From positions 9,169,608 to 9,233,607 of the forward strand of contig NC_088299.1 in assembly GCF_032854445.1 (NCBI RefSeq): DNA of 64,000 bases, written 5' to 3'. Below, one piece after another: positions 20,524-31,925 of this stretch. Within the stretch, counting starts at the first letter, position 1. The number at the start of each line of letters is the position of its first letter. The position numbers and the translations under genes were made by a program. The notes under the pieces were generated by a model. The model saw only the letters and a list, made by a program, of their open reading frames with translations. It was not told the DNA's origin and made no database searches. Source of the DNA: Liolophura sinensis (Eukaryota > Mollusca > Polyplacophora > Chitonida > Chitonidae).

Positions 20524-21537
20524 ACAGTCCATAGCTGCGTTCAGTGTTACTTTTGACGCTTGCCTGGCGTCTTTATGCTCATTATATCAGTTCTGCGTAC
20601 ATGGAAGTTCTGTGAAAGTCTTCATCAAAAGTATTGACATCAAGGAGTGAAAGGAATGCATTTCTAAATTATGTTATACTTGTGCCCACTGGGTCATTGT
20701 GGCAGAGGTGGCTAGCGTCCCAACGCAGGACAGTGACCAGGAGCCTCTCATTAATGCGGTCGTTGTGAGTTAGTCATGCTGATATCCTCTCCCAGCTGTA
20801 CGAGGAAATGTCTACCAGCAACCTGGGATGGTCGTGGGTTTCCCTATGGCGTTGCCGGTTTCCTCCCACGGGTTGAATGCTAGCCGAAGTATAAGTGAAA
20901 TATTCTTGAGCACGACGTAAGACACCAATCAAGTAAATAAAGAAATAAATAAAAAAATACTTGTGCCCTGAACAGCTGTTAGGACATTAGGAATTCCACA
21001 CGTTTAAAACATTATACAAAATTGTACTAAATGTATTCAACGTGTTCTACATGACCTTCACTACTTATTTGTGCAAATCATCGTCAGGAATGTCTAATGT
21101 AACAAAACAAACGTAGTTCTCCAAGCGATTAAATTATTCGTGGTTTTGGGATTCTTGATTTCTTGAGTCCGTATACCTTTCATCACCTTTCATCACCGGT
21201 TTGTAGGTGAAGTCAGCAAATATATGAAGATATTCACGTCTTGTACCATTTGTGTTTTCTCTTCCTTCGTGTGGCTTTTATTCACAGTAAACCAGGCCAG
21301 TGTGTTCAGCTTATAACAGACTGTCAGCGGTTACCAGATACATGAAGCGTTTTTTTTTTAATTTCATAATGTATAGTTTAACAGGTATTCTTTCAGCACA
21401 AAAAAGTGCAGAAAGGCTCCACAACTTTCTCTAGGGGCGTAAAAAATGGCTGTAAACTACAGGTTTCATAAGCCTCAGAGATCAATCCGGAAATTAAGTA
21501 ACCAGCAATGTTGATGTCAACAGTTTGGAGGGGATGA
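20524..21537 (+). other. SRPRB 3' flank
   Basis: A sense SINE-A (20693-20951) begins about 170 bp after the stop. No AATAAA is seen between the stop and the SINE, so the AAATAAA repeats of the SINE tail (about 20935-20955) are the first candidate polyadenylation signals. The rest is non-coding. Confidence 0.5.
20693..20951 (+). mobile_element. SINE-A, diverged, in SRPRB 3' region
   Basis: Head GTCATTGTGGCAGAGGTGG, body and AAATAAAGAAATAAATAAA tail with scattered substitutions and small deletions. Confidence 0.8.
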
Positions 21538-21737
21538 NNNNNNNNNNNNNNNNNNNNNNNNNNNNNNNNNNNNNNNNNNNNNNNNNNNNNNNNNNNNNNN
21601 NNNNNNNNNNNNNNNNNNNNNNNNNNNNNNNNNNNNNNNNNNNNNNNNNNNNNNNNNNNNNNNNNNNNNNNNNNNNNNNNNNNNNNNNNNNNNNNNNNNN
21701 NNNNNNNNNNNNNNNNNNNNNNNNNNNNNNNNNNNNN
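21538..21737. other. Assembly gap, 200 N
   Basis: Exactly 200 ambiguous bases, a round number typical of a scaffolder's placeholder. True gap size and the order and orientation of the flanks are therefore uncertain. Confidence 0.99.
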
Positions 21738-24434
21738 AAGCAGACACATAGAGAATCTGTTCCGCTCCTCAGGTCTGTAAGCGATTAAAATGAAACCATG
21801 GCCCTTGTGTCTGTCCAAAGAGGTTGCAGTTTCGAGCCCGGCTCTCACTACTTCGGCTGGCACAAAATTTAAAGAGATGCGTCCGGTGTGTTGAGTAAGA
21901 CAGCGGTTATCCTTGGCATCCCAGTGTCCAACACAATTAAGGCAAACCGACGTCGTAAAAGTGAAAAATTAATAATGCACCAATTTTACAAGTAAATTCG
22001 TAAATATATGGCATTACTCAGTAAAGTTCTCGAAGTCTGAGATCTGGGATCAAAACCGGTTCAGGTCATTTCAAAAACTTCAAGAAATGGTTCTTATTGC
22101 TGCTTCGCTTGACGCTCAGCATTGAGAGGTTAGAGCAATGAAACTGGACTGTCTGGCTCCCAGTCAGGTTAATGTGACTTAGGGGGTTGTCATGTCTGGT
22201 TTCTTCGGCATGATACATGTACTTTATTGGCGGCAGCACATCGGCAGCATGAACCCGACTTTCAGTGTATGTACACCACACCTTATATTCCATGCTATAA
22301 TTTTGAAGTGGTTAGATGTGGTAGGCCAAAAAGAAAAAGAAAAAAATGGTAACAAATATATTGAATCCAAATTACTCATGCATATAATAAGACGTTTACA
22401 TTTCCAAAAAATCAGTATTACAACACTATCAATTTATAACACTATCAAATTACATGCGCGTGTCTTGAAAAGTGGTGAGGAGCAGCTTGTTATGTCATTG
22501 GGTTATATCGCTGATGGGCATGAGATCTCCAATTCTTGGGAAACTCAAATGAGCTGGGTTCGTATACTCAAAACAGCTACTGATACTGATAATATATCAG
22601 ACCTGGGCTCTTGCATAGGAATAGTATTTCAATAACTGATATTGACTATAATTTGCTATATGAACCCGTTTACAGTGAACAGCAAACTGCGTTCTTTTTT
22701 AATATATGTAATACATACTAGACGATATCCCCTAGTTGTCTTTTCCTTTAAGTAAATGCCATTGATGGTTTCAGGCTTTTCTGTAATAATGTTTTATGGG
22801 CTATAGATTATTCTTAATGTATTTGACCTAGACAGAACTCAAAGATATATTGTCATTTTTCTTTATTTGACCATTGAAGTATAAATCTACCTATCATCTA
22901 TCAAGGTCTATCTGTGCTTTGATGATCTGTGCAATCCACTTCGCGAAAATCCCTGATCGTTCCGACAAAATTCACGAATAAATCATGTACGACTGGAAAA
23001 GCAGCTATTTCCTTTAAATTCCAGTGGATACACTGGACCCGTCTTCCTAACTAACTCTGATTATGTTACTTGTTGCCTTTTCTTTTTAAGCCTACCCCTT
23101 TCGATTTAATTATTCATTTATTTATGTGATATTTAACGCCATACTTTGGATTTTGTTTAACTTGTACGAAGGCAGGAAGGAAGGAAGGAAGAAAATATTG
23201 AACACACAGTTAATGACCGGGTTACTTTAAGCGGGATTGTTTCCAGTGTTATGGCAGGTGTGTTTTAAATTGTTTAATTTAGCCGGACATGCTGTAGTCT
23301 CAGGTAACAGGTCTGTTACAACGCGAGCAAAACCTATCACCAACATTGCGTGAATCTGTGAGCTTTCATCGGACATGTTAAAAGTTCCACCAGTTTCCCG
23401 CCAGACAGATTTATACTGGACATAAAAACACCGCCTGTGGTATTAAAAATGTCTGACAGTTTCAGGAGATTTTTTGTGTGTGTATCTAATTGTTGTCTAA
23501 TGCCGTACGCAAGAATTTCTCCATTGTATGTACGACGGCGGCCAATTTTAATGGTGAAGGAATAGTGAGCCCGAGTTAAACCACGATCGACCTTTGTCAA
23601 GTTGCCAACGATCTTGCGGGCCAGTAGACACGTACAAACGTACAACTTTGTAAATGACCCTCGCGAGCACTATCGACTACTTTTTGTAACTAAGGCTGCA
23701 CCAACAACTGAATTTGGGGCAATCTAGAAATTTCATGTCCAAGATTGGGATAGAGCCCCTAACTCAGCAACTGGAAAGAAGCGCACCTTACTACCGCTTT
23801 CTACGTAAAATACAGGTACCATCATGGGGCATGTTGAACGTGAAACTAGTGGAACATCTCACAAGTGAAATATTTGTCGTATTCGTCAGATACAATGTAT
23901 CTCTATAACACATCAACAAAAATCAGACTTATCGTGTGTTAGTTCTGTTAGTGCTGCGGTTCTCTATCCGTAAACCTTTATATTCTCACAAAGAATTGAA
24001 CGATTAAATTGCTAGGATACACTAATTTATAGTTCCCACCCCCATCATTTTTTGTAGGGCCATGGGGATAAATGGCAGTCTAACATTAGTTGAACACCAC
24101 TTATCATCCACAAACATGGTGTGCATATCTGTTATTCACACGCGGGTAGGTTTGTCAATAGCTTACCAATGGTCGGTGGTTTACACTGGGTACTCCAGCT
24201 TCCTTCATCAATAACATTGTTGACCGTGTGAGTGAAACATTATTGAGAACTGCGTTAAACATCAATCATGTAAATAAATTGTATTTAATATCTGGGGTAA
24301 ATGACTATAATCGGGAAAGAGTTATTGTGTTTGTCACATTCGGCGCGCGTAGTCAATCAGCAATTTTTATCACCCAGTCCGCACAATATCTCTAGATATG
24401 TCTTAGTATGTTAGTCCTCTCTTTCACAATGTAA
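21738..24434. other. Non-coding, repeat-derived region
   Basis: No supported exon. It includes a possible tRNA-like promoter remnant near 21820-21845 (TTTCGAGCCCGGCTC), a SINE-C copy (22070-22290), degenerate SINE-A pieces (23104-23150, 23490-23570 minus; 24140-24282 plus) and a short AAGG simple repeat near 23170-23193. Confidence 0.55.
22070..22290 (+). mobile_element. SINE-C copy
   Basis: Shares with 38341-38650 and 31428-31606 the blocks TTGCTGC-TCGCTTG-CGCTCA, ATTGAGAG, AATGTGACT, TCTTCGGCATGAT and GGCAGCA. The head and tail are incomplete. Confidence 0.65.
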
Positions 24435-24520
24435 GATAATGGATAACAACACAGCATTTTGAGTAATTCTAAACCAGTGAATGTAATAAATTGCGCTTAA
24501 CATCACTCCTTTCACTTATA
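24435..24520 (+). repeat. Dispersed repeat family R1 (short copy)
   Basis: ACAGCATTTTGAGTAATTCT, CCAGTGA and TTAACATCACT blocks are shared with copies at 36497-36662, 37378-37545 and 38060-38205, all in the same orientation. Confidence 0.6.
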
Positions 24521-24809
24521 TAGTTTGTTCTAGCGGTTGCCAACTCTAACATGGTGGGTGCTCTGGTTTTACTCGATATTCTGTAGTAGTTAATTTCAGC
24601 TGAAGTTTAGCATTTTTCAAATGACACATTTACTGTGATTCTGATCAACGCACCCACCCTATACGGCCATCCATAACGGGGTTTTTTTTGAACTTTGATA
24701 TGAGATACTTTTGGTGACAACACTGAAGTACTTCAGATAGGAAATAATCAATTTTCTAGTTTGGGTGCTTTAGAAGATCATAAAAAAGAAGGTCTCCATG
24801 TACTCATGA

Positions 24810-25310
24810 CCTCATGGAGTCTTGTATTCTAGGTATTTAAAAATGCGACATGCAGGCGTGGTTACATGGAGTCGTCTGAGAGTTTTGTATTCTAGAGGAC
24901 AAAAAAAAATAGTAAAAAGCGTGACCACATAGGGGTGCTGTATTCTAGGTGTTTTAAAATGCGATAAAAAGGCGGTGTCCAAGAGTGAAGGAGGCCTGGG
25001 GCCACTTTCACAAAACTTCGTAAGTCATATTCCTAGTAATTTTTTCCCTAAAAGATCGTGTCTGGGATATAGTGCCATAAGGCGACTTCACGAGAAAAGT
25101 TAGGAAAAATGGATTTACGAAGTTTTCTGATTCTTTACGAAGTTTTCTCTATTCTAGGTATTTTATAGAAGGCGATGAAACGGCTAACTTCTTTGCTGTA
25201 TAACAGCCCTGTTCTAGGTATCTTTTTCTTAAAAAGTAGTATGTAGTCGTGGTCACATGGACTCTTGTGTGAGGCCTGTATTGTAGGTGTTTTATGGAAT
25301 CTATGCGTCG
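24810..25310. repeat. Cluster of short diverged repeats (CACATGG...TATTCTAGGTGTTTT)
   Basis: Three or more copies of a ~45-50-bp motif, GTGGTCACATGGAGTC then TTGTATTCTAGGTGTTTTA, occur here. Another copy sits at 26795-26845 on the other side of the reverse transcriptase remnant, so these may be ends of that element. Confidence 0.5.
25011..25127. repeat. Short inverted-repeat element
   Basis: Arms starting AAAACTTCGTAA at 25012 and ending TTACGAAGTTTT at 25126 pair over about 25 bp, with weaker pairing inside. Part of the right arm is repeated at 25132-25147. MITE-like, but only one copy is visible. Confidence 0.5.
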
Positions 25311-25689
25311 AAACATTCGTATACCAGCCGTCAACCAAGATGGACGTTACAATTCAAAAATCGCTTAGCCAATTCCCAAAATGACATTTAACACAAACTA
25401 CTAAACAACAAAGAAAGTATATAATGTACGAAAATAGGACGGAATCATGCAAAGAGACGCAGTCAGCAGTTTTCAATGATGATGGAAAGGCGCAAGGCAT
25501 GTTCTAGGCGACTGAGTAAAATCAATATTAAACCCGTGCAAAACCTAGAATATTAGTTGTCGATAATAATATATGTAGGCTACCTCAGTTGGGATTTAAT
25601 TGCAACTGTAAACATATCTAATGTGGCGATCTAATTCAACGATGACTGGACAGTCAAAGCCTCGGGTTAAGCGGAATTAGACATAATCA

Positions 25690-26790
25690 TGAAGCAGAGC
25701 GCCAAAGACTCTGGACGCTCTTTTCATATTTATTTATAAGAGAATTATACTCATTGTAAAACCCAAGTAACTTGGAGTGAAGGCGTTTGATGGAATAAAC
25801 TTGAAACACTTTAGTTTTGCAGTAAAGAACTTGTAGCGTTGGTTGAGATCATCACACCGATCTACAAGGCTAGATATGTACATATACACGCCATATGAAG
25901 AACCCTTCGGTATATTGCTCTCCAAGTAAGGATAATTTACAATGTCAAAACTGAAACTATCCCTCTTGTCGTAAAATCCACGGGAGGGGAAACCGTTATG
26001 GTCTTTGTAGAAATATAGATTCAGATAAGTGTGCCATCTGGGAAGTCTGTGGTTTCCTTTAAATCCAGCGAAGATGGGTACATGTCTTGCGCAGCCTGTG
26101 CTATACAGGGATTCTTAAAACCCAGCAGATTATCAATATACCGTTTGGTAAATGAGAAAGACTGGGCATGGTGAGAGTTACTCCATAATAGTGTCAGCAT
26201 GGAATCGTTTTCATACGAGAGCAGGTATAGGTCAGCCAAAAGAGGGACACAATTTGTACCCATCGGAATACCTATACACTGTTGATATATGGTTTCCCGG
26301 AGTTTCACATAGATGTTATTATTCATTATTTTATAAATTCAAGCATTTCCAGGAACATGGAAACATCCCATGAATGGTAATCGCTAAATGGTAGTGGAAC
26401 TGAACAAGGCTTTGTTGCCTTTTACGTTAATTCAGCGGTGACCAGTTTTAATGAACATCCACACAATTAGTGATGGAATTCTGTCAATTAAATCTTTGTG
26501 AGGAATAGTAGTATAGAGAATGGAGAAATCCCACGAAGAGATATCCTTATAAGAGATATCTAGTTCTTCAGTGAGACGTTTGGGAGGTACACAATAATCG
26601 TCTGCGTTTGTGAAAAGTATCGCGTCGTTTAACGGGTTCCTCAAGGGAATAGGACGTTATAGAATACGTAGATGTTCCGTTAGTTGTTGTAGTGATATTA
26701 AGCTCGTCTACAAGAACCTGATAGTAATAACTCTTGCAGGCAAATATAATATCATTAGGAGCTCTGTCCAGAGGAACAATAAAAGACCAT
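25690..26790 (-). pseudogene. Reverse transcriptase remnant, probably Penelope-like
   Basis: Reading the minus strand, blocks appear in RT order but in different frames: FACKSYYYQVLVDELN (start), SWDFSILYTTIPHKDLIDR (motif A region), GIPMGTNCVPLLADLYLLSYE (palm block), FTKRYIDN where the catalytic YxDD box is expected, and SNIPKGSSYGVYMY (thumb side). The segment between the first two blocks is much shorter than in related RTs, so part of the fingers is deleted. Stops and frameshifts separate the rest, and the second Asp of the catalytic pair reads Asn. The element is dead. Assignment to Penelope-like elements is by recalled motif style and could be another RT clade. Confidence 0.75.
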
Positions 26791-26849
26791 CTCCAGGCGT
26801 GGCCACATGGGATCCTGTATTATAGGTGTTTCAGAATGTGAAAACGTCT

Positions 26850-27946
26850 AAACAGCCATTGATTCATACTAATGCCCTATCAGTATTAACGCCACGCTAA
26901 TAGTAGATAGAAAATTCTTCAGTGCCAATTGCAGAACTTTTAACGGAAAAGCCCGCAATCTTTATAACTGTATAAATAAGACGCCGAATATGTAACGAGA
27001 TAATAATGGTAGCCACGTTCAAATGTGGCCCTTACGTTAACACTACAGCCCCGTGGTTACCCTTTCACCGGAAGTAACCAAATCCTACGTTTATCTGAAT
27101 GCTTCATGACATAGAAAGATCAATCGATGTAAGGCTACGACGAGACCTAGCAGTATTGGCCGGTGCGAAGGTAGCTCTCAAAATGTCATTGTCTTTCAAT
27201 GAAGCCTAACCATAGTGTGGTAAGTAGTGCGAACGTAAGTTTGAACTTGGATAACTTGAAGCCAAGGGAAGAATTCTTGTAACCAGTATTTTTGAATAAC
27301 ATCAGCCTGGTGGGAGATTCTTACGGGCTAAAAAAAGAGTTCTAAATCTGAATAAATTGCCATCGAGTTTTTCTGCCGTACCCCTACAGTTTTGGTGTAT
27401 GTACATGTAAGTGTTTTATGAGCACAAGTATACACAGAAAAGTGTGATGTGATAAAGGAAAACAAACGTAAAAAAAAAAAGACCAAAAAAATAAAAAGAT
27501 CAGGAAACTAAATAATGTATATTATCAAAGAAGAAAAAGAAGAAAGTTGAACGGCACTTGGTGGTTTCCGTCGATGTTGAAAAGACACAGGTGATGTCAC
27601 ATAAGTTTTTGCTACCACATTCATCGACGTGGAAAATAACGTCCAAGTAACACTCACGGAGAAATCCACCAAAACAGGGGGTATATATCAACAACAAATA
27701 ACTCAAAAGCATTGGTAAATGTGTATTATATGGTATATTCTAGTTGTGCTGATTTCAAAAAAGGAAAAAAATTAAAAAAGTCTAGAACTTTACTAAGTTG
27801 GAATCACTACTTCCAAATAGTTAGATTTCATGTTCGAACTGAAAATTCGCTGGGAAGAATTTCACCTATATCCGTGCAACACGATTCACAGAACGAATCA
27901 ACCTTTAAATGACTTCACTGACAGTGTTTACAGCAAAACTCTGTCA
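26850..27946. other. Non-coding; 3' flank of the GPCR gene
   Basis: No exon or clear repeat was recognised beyond A-rich simple sequence near 27470-27500. The 3' UTR of the minus-strand receptor should lie here. Confidence 0.5.
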
Positions 27947-29102
27947 TTAGGACTGAGGGCTATTCGGACTGTTACTATCGGGCTTTTGTTGAAGGGGCAT
28001 ATGTACCGCCACGGCCTGATCCTTTTTCGGAAAGCTGCAGTAGAGCTTGAGAAATGTCTGCCGAAATTGTGCACTCATTGTGCAGTACAGAACAAAGTTG
28101 ACGGAATTGTTGATCAACGCCACAATGTCCATGGCATCACCCAAGGGCAGGTAAATCGTCTCGAAAAAATGCGGAATCACTGCACTTAAAATGACGAGCA
28201 CTCCTTGTGGAAATTCCGTGATCAAGAACAAAACTATGACTGCCAGAAGCATCTTGGTGGTTCTGGAATGTTCCGTAAGGCGAAGACTGCTGGCTCCCGA
28301 TATGACCAAACGCTCCCTTCTTCGTCTGTTCTTGAATTGGATATGGTATATGAGAAGCGCGCCAAAGATGGACATCAGAATACAAGGGATGATTTTGGCG
28401 ATCACGGAGTACAGCCATGCGTTCACAAGGTACATTGCGTCGGTTTCTCCACTGCCAAGCTCTGTGTCCTTGAACACGTACACGACTTGGTCTGTTTGAT
28501 TGGCGTTGACGTATATCCTCTCAAGAACATTCGACATATAATTGGGAATAAGAACTAAGACGGACGCGGCGTAAATGATCAGAACGATGAGTTTGGTCTG
28601 AGCGAGACGTCGCAGCCTGGTTGCTTGGCCTTTGGTGGGATTTCGTATGTGTAGATATCTGAAGATGGCCAACGCCACACACAACCATATCGACGTCGTG
28701 TGAGTAGTCGCTGATAAATTCACGTGAACCAGCATAACTGTCATCCAGAATAGATTGTTTTTCTCCACTGAAATTTGTCCAGGAGGATAAAAACAATAAA
28801 AGTGTACGGCAAAGGGAACGTAAGACATCATGGTGATGATGTCAGATACGGCAAGCCAGGAGAGAATGTAGTTCGTGGGCGTCCGCATATTCCTCCGCGT
28901 GAGAACAGTGACGTTGAAGAAGTTCGTGACGATGCCAAACGCGCAGACGCATATGCTAATGTAGCCATGCACGTTAGCATAAAGGTAGGCAAACTTCATG
29001 AGAGACGACGACACGGCAGTGGTGACGTTTTCCGGGACAATGACTTGTGAGTCCGCTTTTAGTCGCCAGCAGTTGGTTGTGGAACTGTCAGGCTCATACT
29101 GT
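27947..29102 (-). CDS. Rhodopsin-family GPCR, DMSR/myosuppressin-receptor-like (last exon)
   Basis: A single open exon encodes all seven transmembrane helices of a neuropeptide-type receptor. Counted from the upstream ATG at 29137, TM1 is about 57-80 (GIVTNFFN), TM2 88-112 (LAVSDI), TM3 130-158 ending in FRY where most have DRY, TM4 182-198, TM5 238-263, TM6 295-320 and TM7 332-352 with NSVNFVLYC replacing NPxxY, then MSAQFRQTF in helix 8. The TPTNYILSWLAVSD, FRY and NFVLYCTMSAQFR signatures best fit the DMSR group of myosuppressin/FMRFamide-like receptors; the ligand is unproven. Possible N-glycosylation sites are NVT and NQT. The first 11 codons of the frame look like a pyrimidine tract ending in TTTTCAG, so I place the exon start at 29102 (acceptor AG at 29103-29104, phase 2). 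An upstream exon is then needed, or initiation at an internal Met such as MKFAYLY. Stop TAA is at 27947-27949. Confidence 0.88.
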
Positions 29103-29120
29103 CTGAAAACAAAAACAAAA
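29103..29120 (-). promoter_or_regulatory. Probable splice acceptor and pyrimidine tract of the GPCR exon
   Basis: On the minus strand the bases just before the exon read ttctgttttgtttttgtttt then CAG, a textbook pyrimidine tract. It is open in frame, which would mislead a simple ORF caller into extending the protein with MVFMFCFVFVF. Confidence 0.75.
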
Positions 29121-29282
29121 CAGAACATGAAAACCAAGTGTTAACTGCTATTACCAAGTTTTCACTTTTTGCTGAAATGCCTTTTTTCTGTCAATCACAT
29201 ATACATCCTGCACGTCAAGTTTCCTTGAATACAACGTGAAGGAAATCTTTCAATGATTTATTCCGTCTTCTAATTTTAACCA

Positions 29283-29511
29283 TTTCGGCCTCCGTGGCTC
29301 AGTTGGTTAGCCTGTCACCAATGTGGTCGATGTGAGTTCAAGTCCAGTTCATGCTTTCTCTCTGGCCGTACATTGGAAGGTCTGCCAGCAACCTGTGGAT
29401 GGTCGTGGGTTTCCACCTGGCTCTGCCTGGTTTCCTAAAACCATAATGCTGGCCGCCGTTGTATAAGTGAAATATTCTTGAGTATGGCGTAAAACACCAA
29501 TCAAATAAATA
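29283..29511 (+). mobile_element. SINE-A with head deletion and 11-bp target duplication
   Basis: The head GGCCTCCGTGGCTCAGTTGG is present but about 30 bp between the boxes are deleted; the body and tail are normal. The direct repeat aattttaacca flanks it at 29272-29282 and 29512-29522. Confidence 0.88.
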
Positions 29512-29898
29512 AATTTTAACCAATTGACGAGGCGATTCTGTACTCTTTTATTGATTTCGTTACACAGAAAATACCCAGAGAGGTATAGAATTATGGTTTT
29601 TAGTATAGATTAATTTAGGGACTAATTGACTGGCTGATTTTCCAAACACCTAAACTAAATTCTAGAGCTCTGGGATCCAGTCAAGTGACATATAGTGCAA
29701 GCAAAGATCAGTTCAAAGTGAGCAGACAAACCAGAGACCTCCCAAAAGATTAGAAAGGTGTATATGTATCTATGCTTAAAGTTTAACGTAGTACAATTAT
29801 TTTACAAATTTACAATCATATACGGCGACTAAGGATAAAAAGTTCCGCGTACATGCACTATTTCGGCATGTATATACCAAGTTATCAAGTAGAAAGAG

Positions 29899-29900
<2 letters not shown>

Positions 29901-29954
<54 letters not shown>
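29901..29954. repeat. (AT)27 microsatellite
   Basis: An uninterrupted AT dinucleotide run of 54 bp, likely length-variable. Confidence 0.97.
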
Positions 29955-29958
<4 letters not shown>

Positions 29959-30070
29959 ATTGTATTAAAGTTCTGAAAAATAATTGTTTGTGAACTGAAA
30001 TCCCTATTCTGTCCATCTTGAGAATTATAGGGTTCGAATGGATTTAAATAAGGAAAAAAGCTCTTTTTCC

Positions 30071-30194
30071 AAACAGCTCCACTGAGAGGAATTCCTTAAC
30101 TTTCTGAGTTACTGAAATATTTTATAAGCTCCAAACAGTTCCACTTAGAGGGATTTCTTAACATTCTGAGTTATTGAAGGATTTTATATATTTG
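30071..30194. repeat. 62-bp tandem duplication
   Basis: Two diverged copies starting AAACAGCTCCACT and AAACAGTTCCACT share TTCTGAGTTA-TGAA and ATTTTATA blocks. Confidence 0.75.
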
Positions 30195-30617
30195 CCTGTC
30201 CTATTTATTTATTTGATGAGTTGTATAACAACACCCTCGAGAAGTTTTTACATGATAGAGCTCATTTTTATGGGTGGAGGAAACCAGAAAGTTCTGAATT
30301 GTGGGTCATATTGACGTCTAAGGCGAGCTTATTGTCATTATTATTTTATATTTACATTTCATGACAAATGAAAACACTTTATGCTGCCACGCAGATCAGG
30401 CAAAGAGAAAACACTGCATAGGCAATTGGCAGACTTCGGCATCAGAAATCGCAAAGCTACCACGTGGTACTGATGGGGTTACTATATAGAGTGGCGCATG
30501 CATGGATAACTTGTCAAGTATAATGTACAGAATACGTGTGTGGGAGGAGAGGAATCGAATCCTGCGGACAAACAAAACACCTCCGCAGCTTGTTCAGCTG
30601 CTTAGGAGGTCGTTGAG

Positions 30618-30790
30618 GTTTATATATTATTTGGACGGAGTTTTACGCCGAACTCAAGATATTTCACTTGTATCCGCCTGCACCCAGCATTATGCTAAAA
30701 AGAAACCGGGTTGAGCACTGAGCCACGACCATCCGAAGATTGTTGGTAGAAATTTTAATGTGAAGACGGTATGAGCTGGGCTTGAATTCA
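30618..30790 (-). mobile_element. SINE-A, degenerate
   Basis: Reverse-oriented GAGTTTTACGCCGAACTCAA, CCAGCATTATG and CCACGACCATCCG blocks with many changes. Confidence 0.65.
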
Positions 30791-31427
30791 CAGCAATCGC
30801 GTTGTTTTTGTTTGTTTTTGGCAATGCGCAGGCGTCGCAACTTTGGACCGCGCATCGGTCATTTCTTTTCTTGTTTCTCTAGAAGTGCATGGCATGATCA
30901 AACGCCTAACAAGATACCACAACCCATTGTCATATTTTGCAACGACACTAAACAATCCTAGAGATTGATTACAGGTCGCTTGGAAGGCAGCTGGATGATG
31001 AAGGAGACCGTCGTTAGGTGGCGCTGTCAGTGTTTTATAGGCAGAAGCTTCGGGGAATTAGTTTGGCGTCAAAATTATCAGATACTCCCGTCGGTACAGG
31101 GTAGCAACTACATGGTTTAATAGATGAGTCGATAGTTTTCGAGATTGATCAAGGCCTGATCTCCTGAGACGAGGTCTAAATGGAGCATTTCATTGCAGAC
31201 TTGCATGATCTACGCCCCAAAGTTATGTTAAATAGGAGACAAATAATGTCCAAACCGCGTAATTTACTGCTTCGACATTAATTGATTTCGCTTCATTAAT
31301 AAAGATGGGTTGTTTGATGAGGAATCTGCTTCGTGCACAGTGCAAGGGTTTGTACACAAACACCGAGGCTTACACCGTTACTCAATTAGTATCAGTAGGG
31401 TTGAGTCATACCACAGACTTTAAAAAT

Positions 31428-31606
31428 GGCACTTGCTGTTGCATCGCTTGGTGCTCAGCACTGAGGATAGATCAAGCAAACAGTGCTGTTTGCGCAGGTG
31501 TCAGTATAATGTGACTGGGTGGGGTGTCGTGTCTGATGTCTTCGGCATGATTCATCAATGGCAGCAGCACTTCAGCGGCACTTTAGATGCAGTACAAGTT
31601 TTAGCG
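31428..31606 (+). mobile_element. SINE-C copy
   Basis: CTTGCTGTTGCATCGCTTGG, GCTCAGCACTGAG, AATGTGACTGGGTGG, TCTTCGGCATGAT and GGCAGCAGCAC blocks are shared with the other SINE-C copies. Confidence 0.65.
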
Positions 31607-31847
31607 CAAAGGCGCCGAAATTTCAGCTTTCAGGCCCATATGGTCTATAATGGATTCTATATTGAACTTTAAAGTTCAAGACTTCTCTCAAAACTTAATT
31701 TGTGAAATGCGCCCCAGGTCGTTTGAAGTATTCGAGTACATGAAAATGAGTTACCGGAATCAAACATTTAGTGTAACAGGCCTGTCAAAAGAACCGTTAC
31801 TTCACAATTAAGTGTTGGTACTGTCTGTAAATAGTTGCTGTGAAGTA

Positions 31848-31925
31848 TATTTATTTGTTCATTTATTTAATGGGAATTTAGGCCGGCCCCAAGTACGGCT
31901 AGAGAGGAAGCCAGTATGTTCCCAT
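31848..31925 (-). mobile_element. SINE-A tail fragment
   Basis: An ATTTATTTGTTCATTTATTT tail followed by about 50 bp of degraded body. Confidence 0.45.

Noticed and set aside
22192-22635. 147-codon plus-strand frame
   Set aside because: Its first third is SINE-C and the rest has no motif or splice support.
27830-29050. Plus-strand frames of 91-119 codons
   Set aside because: Antisense shadows of the GPCR exon, which has clear family motifs on the minus strand.
30540-30620. tRNA-like sequence (minus strand)
   Set aside because: A box B-like GGATTCGATTCC is present, but no matching box A or cloverleaf could be drawn; perhaps a SINE head remnant.
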